The notes under the pieces are model-generated. The model was not told the origin of the DNA and searched no databases. It was given only the letters and a program-made list of their open reading frames with translations. Of a DNA stretch of 26,348 bases, positions 24,171-26,348 are shown piece by piece. The stretch is from assembly GCA_017632155.1 (NCBI GenBank), contig JAGBRZ010000039.1:1-26348 (forward strand), read 5' to 3'. This DNA comes from Clostridia bacterium (lineage in GTDB: Bacteria > Bacillota_A > Clostridia > Oscillospirales > CAG-272). Position 1 is the stretch's first letter; every line of letters begins with the position of its first letter. The position numbers and the translations under genes are program-made.

Positions 24171-26030
24171 ATGAGATTCCTTATGAAAAAAAGAATATTA
24201 TTTGTTTTATTTGCATTGTTATTTTCATTGGCTCTTTCGATTTCGACTTTGGCGGATGACTCTGTTATCTCGGGGTCCAAGGACGGACTTGTTGCCAATA
24301 TGACGCTTACCGCGGAAAACGAGAACGTTTCGATCAAGCTTGAGATCATCAACGAGAGTGCCGACGACGTTTCGAATATTGCGGTAAAGATTGCTGTTCC
24401 GGAGAAGTTTGAAAATTTATCGGTCGAGCCGACGAAGCCGATAGAACTCGGAGTGGGCGAGTCTGAAACGATCTCCTTTTTGTGCGTTAATACCGATGCG
24501 CTTCCCAACGTTGAAACCGTTGGTTCAACTCCGATACTGGAAGAAGTAGGCGGCTGCGGCGCGGTGGTCTCGGGTACTGCCGCCATATTCGTGCTTATGA
24601 TCTCGGCGTTCTTCCTCTTTAAGAACCCGAAGCGCGGCGCGGCTTGTTTGCTTGCTTGTTTGATGCTTGTTCCGCTTGCTCTGCCCATTCATGCGGCAAC
24701 GACCGAGAGAAAGATCGTTCTTGAAGACGTTGTTATCTATGAGGAAAAGGAATATCCCGTTTCGGTAACCGTGTCCTATGACCATAACTTTACCGAGGCG
24801 AAAGGAGTTGACACAAAGGGTATGGATAAGTTTGAGATAACGTATTATTACGGTCCGCAGGGTCAGGACCTCTGCAACGAGGAATACATAAAGAAGATTG
24901 CGGAATGCGGCTTTACGAGCGTTCCTGTTGAAGGCTACGACCCCACAATCAACAAGACTGCTCTCGGCTATCTCCGAAAGTACGGTATGACTTGCGCGGG
25001 ACTTAAGGATAACAGACTCATCCACGCGCAGACGCTGACTTCTCAGGCTGAGATCGACGCGCTTGTTTTGGAGACTGTCAATGATTACAAGGATTATTTT
25101 GACGTCATAAAGGAATGGTGGATAAGGGACGAGCCCTCGGCTTCGGATTTTCCGGCGCTTGCGCGTGTGATCGATGCACTCCACCGTATCGACCCCGAAC
25201 GTGGCACGATGATAAACCTCTTCCCGACCTATGCATCCGAAAAGCAGCTCGGAACGTCGACGTATCAGCAGCATCTCGACAAATATATCGAGACCGTAAA
25301 GCCAGATTATATCAGCTACGACCATTATCATTTCCAGAAGAATACCACAAGAAAGGGATTCTTTGAGAATATCGAGATCATCCGCGACACCGCGATTAAA
25401 AATGAGCTTGATCCGATGCTCATCATCCTGCTGACCGAGCACATGAGCTACGCCGATCTGACGAAATATCAGATCGAGTGGGAGGTCAATATGTGCCTGA
25501 CCTACGGAATGAAGCGCGTGTCCTACTTCACCTTCTGGCTCTGTCAAAGTCTGCTGAACGAAGGCTGGAGCGATGCTTGTATGGACACCACGGGCAAGAT
25601 CTATCCGCACTACTATGACGTTCAGGAGGTCAATAAATGGCTTCTGCCGCTTGGAACAGAGCTTTTTGATAAGAACTCCACCGCGGTTTTCCACACCCGT
25701 ACAAAGGGCGGTGGAAGCCTTGAAAAGGGATGTGAGGCATACACATCTTATGGCGACCTCGGCGAGATCGCAACCGATGCGGCTGTGGTCATCGGCTTCT
25801 TCGATGATGAAAGCTTTATTATCACCAACAGAATGTATACAGATACCGAGAATTCAAGAAACACAGTTGAGTTCCTTGACATTTCCTCGGGACTTGAATA
25901 CTTTGATACGGCATCCGCTTCCTGGAAAGATGCAGAGGCGGACGGCGTTGTAACGAGAAACGAAAACGGCACGCTCTGCCGTACCTTTGAGCCCGGAGAG
26001 GGAATGTTATTCAGAGTTAAAGGGAAATGA
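24171..26030 (+). CDS. Surface protein with glycoside-hydrolase-like barrel behind a double membrane segment
   Basis: A 619-residue protein. Order: signal peptide (1-28), an Ig-like beta domain (about 30-115), then GGCG and a membrane helix (131-150). A short basic loop (KNPKR) leads to a second hydrophobic stretch (156-174), then a second small beta segment and a TIM-barrel-like region from about 220 to 480. The barrel shows EWWIRDEPSASDFP with a candidate acid Glu321, MINLFPTYAS, DYISYDHYHF, LLTEHMSY (Glu423) and a C-terminal GMKRVSYFTFW strand. This pattern resembles GH42-like barrels of gut bacteria, but I cannot assign a family or substrate. A C-terminal beta domain closes it. The start is uncertain: ATG 24171 or ATG 24183 (MKKRILFVLF). 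Neither has a clear ribosome site, so coupling to the upstream gene is likely. Confidence 0.75.
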   Translation: MRFLMKKRILFVLFALLFSLALSISTLADDSVISGSKDGLVANMTLTAENENVSIKLEIINESADDVSNIAVKIAVPEKFENLSVEPTKPIELGVGESETISFLCVNTDALPNVETVGSTPILEEVGGCGAVVSGTAAIFVLMISAFFLFKNPKRGAACLLACLMLVPLALPIHAATTERKIVLEDVVIYEEKEYPVSVTVSYDHNFTEAKGVDTKGMDKFEITYYYGPQGQDLCNEEYIKKIAECGFTSVPVEGYDPTINKTALGYLRKYGMTCAGLKDNRLIHAQTLTSQAEIDALVLETVNDYKDYFDVIKEWWIRDEPSASDFPALARVIDALHRIDPERGTMINLFPTYASEKQLGTSTYQQHLDKYIETVKPDYISYDHYHFQKNTTRKGFFENIEIIRDTAIKNELDPMLIILLTEHMSYADLTKYQIEWEVNMCLTYGMKRVSYFTFWLCQSLLNEGWSDACMDTTGKIYPHYYDVQEVNKWLLPLGTELFDKNSTAVFHTRTKGGGSLEKGCEAYTSYGDLGEIATDAAVVIGFFDDESFIITNRMYTDTENSRNTVEFLDISSGLEYFDTASASWKDAEADGVVTRNENGTLCRTFEPGEGMLFRVKGK

Positions 26031-26065
26031 ATTCGGTTAATCTCGCTTCGCTCGAATGATGATCT

Positions 26066-26104
26066 GCCTTCGGCAGAATGATGATCTCGCTGCGCTCGAA
26101 TGAT
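26066..26104 (+). repeat. 39-base exact direct repeat, copy 1
   Basis: Identical over 39 bases to 26187-26225. It contains the GCC-TTC-GGC hairpin core, an AATGATGAT linker and the segment TCTCGCTGCGCTCGAATGAT. A one-mismatch copy of the last part lies at 26041-26060. Confidence 0.9.
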
Positions 26105-26131
26105 AATGTATTTGCCTACGGCAAATGTCGA

Positions 26132-26181
26132 CTCTGACTTCTCGGCTTACGCCTCCATTTTCCTACGGAAAACCGTCAGAG
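26132..26181. repeat. Compound cruciform-like inverted repeat
   Basis: An outer stem CTCTGAC (26132-26138) / GTCAGAG (26175-26181) encloses two small hairpins: GGC-TTAC-GCC (26144-26153) and TTTTCC-TAC-GGAAAA (26158-26172). It lies between the two copies of the 39-base repeat. Confidence 0.75.
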
Positions 26182-26186
26182 CCGCA

Positions 26187-26225
26187 GCCTTCGGCAGAAT
26201 GATGATCTCGCTGCGCTCGAATGAT
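26187..26225 (+). repeat. 39-base exact direct repeat, copy 2
   Basis: Identical to 26066-26104, offset by 121 bases. Its left hairpin arm differs just outside the repeat (CA-GCC rather than CT-GCC), so the outer stem pairing seen in copy 1 is interrupted by an A-A mismatch. Confidence 0.9.
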
Positions 26226-26233
26226 TAATAGGA

Positions 26234-26261
26234 AAGCTCCTTGACCTCGGTCAAGGAGCTT
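26234..26261. repeat. Strong 12-bp hairpin with CTCG tetraloop
   Basis: AAGCTCCTTGAC (26234-26245) pairs perfectly with GTCAAGGAGCTT (26250-26261) around CTCG. No T-tract follows on either strand, so a standard intrinsic terminator is not supported, although it may still stabilise the 3' end of the upstream transcript. Confidence 0.8.
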
Positions 26262-26348
26262 ATGATTATAATTGATTTTCGCCAAGGCGAAAATCCACCT
26301 TTCATTTCGCACGCAGTGCGAACTATCATTCCTCCGCAGGCGGATTAT

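Larger units (their letters stand above)
26031..26348. repeat. Gene-free tail filled with short hairpins and direct repeats
   Basis: No coding sequence is supported here. The stretch is a chain of short inverted repeats with 2-4 base loops. They are: 26064-26076 (CTGCC/GGCAG), 26110-26126 (ATTTGCC/GGCAAAT), a compound element 26132-26181, 26234-26261, 26274-26295 (GATTTTCGCC/GGCGAAAATC), 26306-26322 (TTCGCAC/GTGCGAA) and 26333-26344 (TCCGC/GCGGA). The left half links them with AATGATGAT-type spacers. The array continues past the window edge. Confidence 0.8.

Noticed and set aside
24525..25694. 389-codon open frame opposite the barrel protein
   Set aside because: The plus-strand frame has a signal peptide, membrane helices and an ordered domain layout. 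The reverse frame has none of these.
26234..26261. Intrinsic terminator for the envelope gene run
   Set aside because: The stem is strong, but no T-run follows it on either strand and it lies about 200 bases after the last stop codon.
26041..26348. CRISPR array
   Set aside because: The repeats are not evenly spaced, the hairpin arms differ from one another, and there are no uniform spacers or cas genes.

Overview
The window reads as a chromosomal segment of a low-to-mid GC Firmicute of the class Clostridia, most likely an uncultured gut lineage near the Oscillospirales/Ruminococcaceae. The support is WhiA next to DnaE, a class A PBP and lipoproteins of Clostridia type, a PcrA with a Clostridia-like insertion before motif Ia, consensus sigma-A promoters, and purine-rich Shine-Dalgarno sites. 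No tRNA, rRNA, CRISPR array, transposase or phage gene was recognised. Taxonomy is inferred from protein features only.

Left part (1-8376). A leftward unit runs coaE - degenerate lytic transglycosylase - M18 aminopeptidase. The aminopeptidase leaves the window at base 1 and carries a one-base frameshift near base 80-88. A divergent promoter pair at 2189-2295 separates it from a rightward operon: YjjG-like HAD phosphatase - murB - whiA - dnaE. These genes are packed with overlaps or gaps of 2-20 bases. They cover nucleotide clean-up, peptidoglycan precursor synthesis, a division/sporulation regulator and the replicative polymerase.

Middle part (8377-18356). A small membrane protein with a Thr/Ser/Glu-rich stalk and a BofC-like tail lies tail-to-tail against dnaE with no gap. 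It is followed by a class A penicillin-binding protein and a short lipoprotein under a perfect consensus promoter. The lipoprotein and the convergent mnmA (tRNA 2-thiouridylase) share a bidirectional terminator with a 16-bp stem. Divergent from mnmA is secA, trailed by two overlapping polytopic membrane proteins of unknown function.

Right part (18357-26348). A 40-residue Asn/Gln-rich mini-gene sits between a 5' hairpin covering its ribosome-binding region and a 3' terminator-like hairpin. Then comes a co-directional run: pcrA, a LiaF-like membrane protein, a DUF4097-type membrane-anchored protein, a lipoprotein with a DUF4886 SGNH-like domain, and a large surface protein with a glycoside-hydrolase-like barrel. 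The last four look like cell-envelope functions (envelope stress sensing, surface polysaccharide de-acylation or cleavage). The final 318 bases hold no gene but a dense series of short hairpins and a 39-base exact direct repeat.

Most genes are ordinary housekeeping genes. The parts most worth a second look are the hairpin-flanked Asn/Gln-rich mini-gene, the transglycosylase with Gln in place of the catalytic Glu, the aminopeptidase frameshift, the envelope cluster and the terminal hairpin array.
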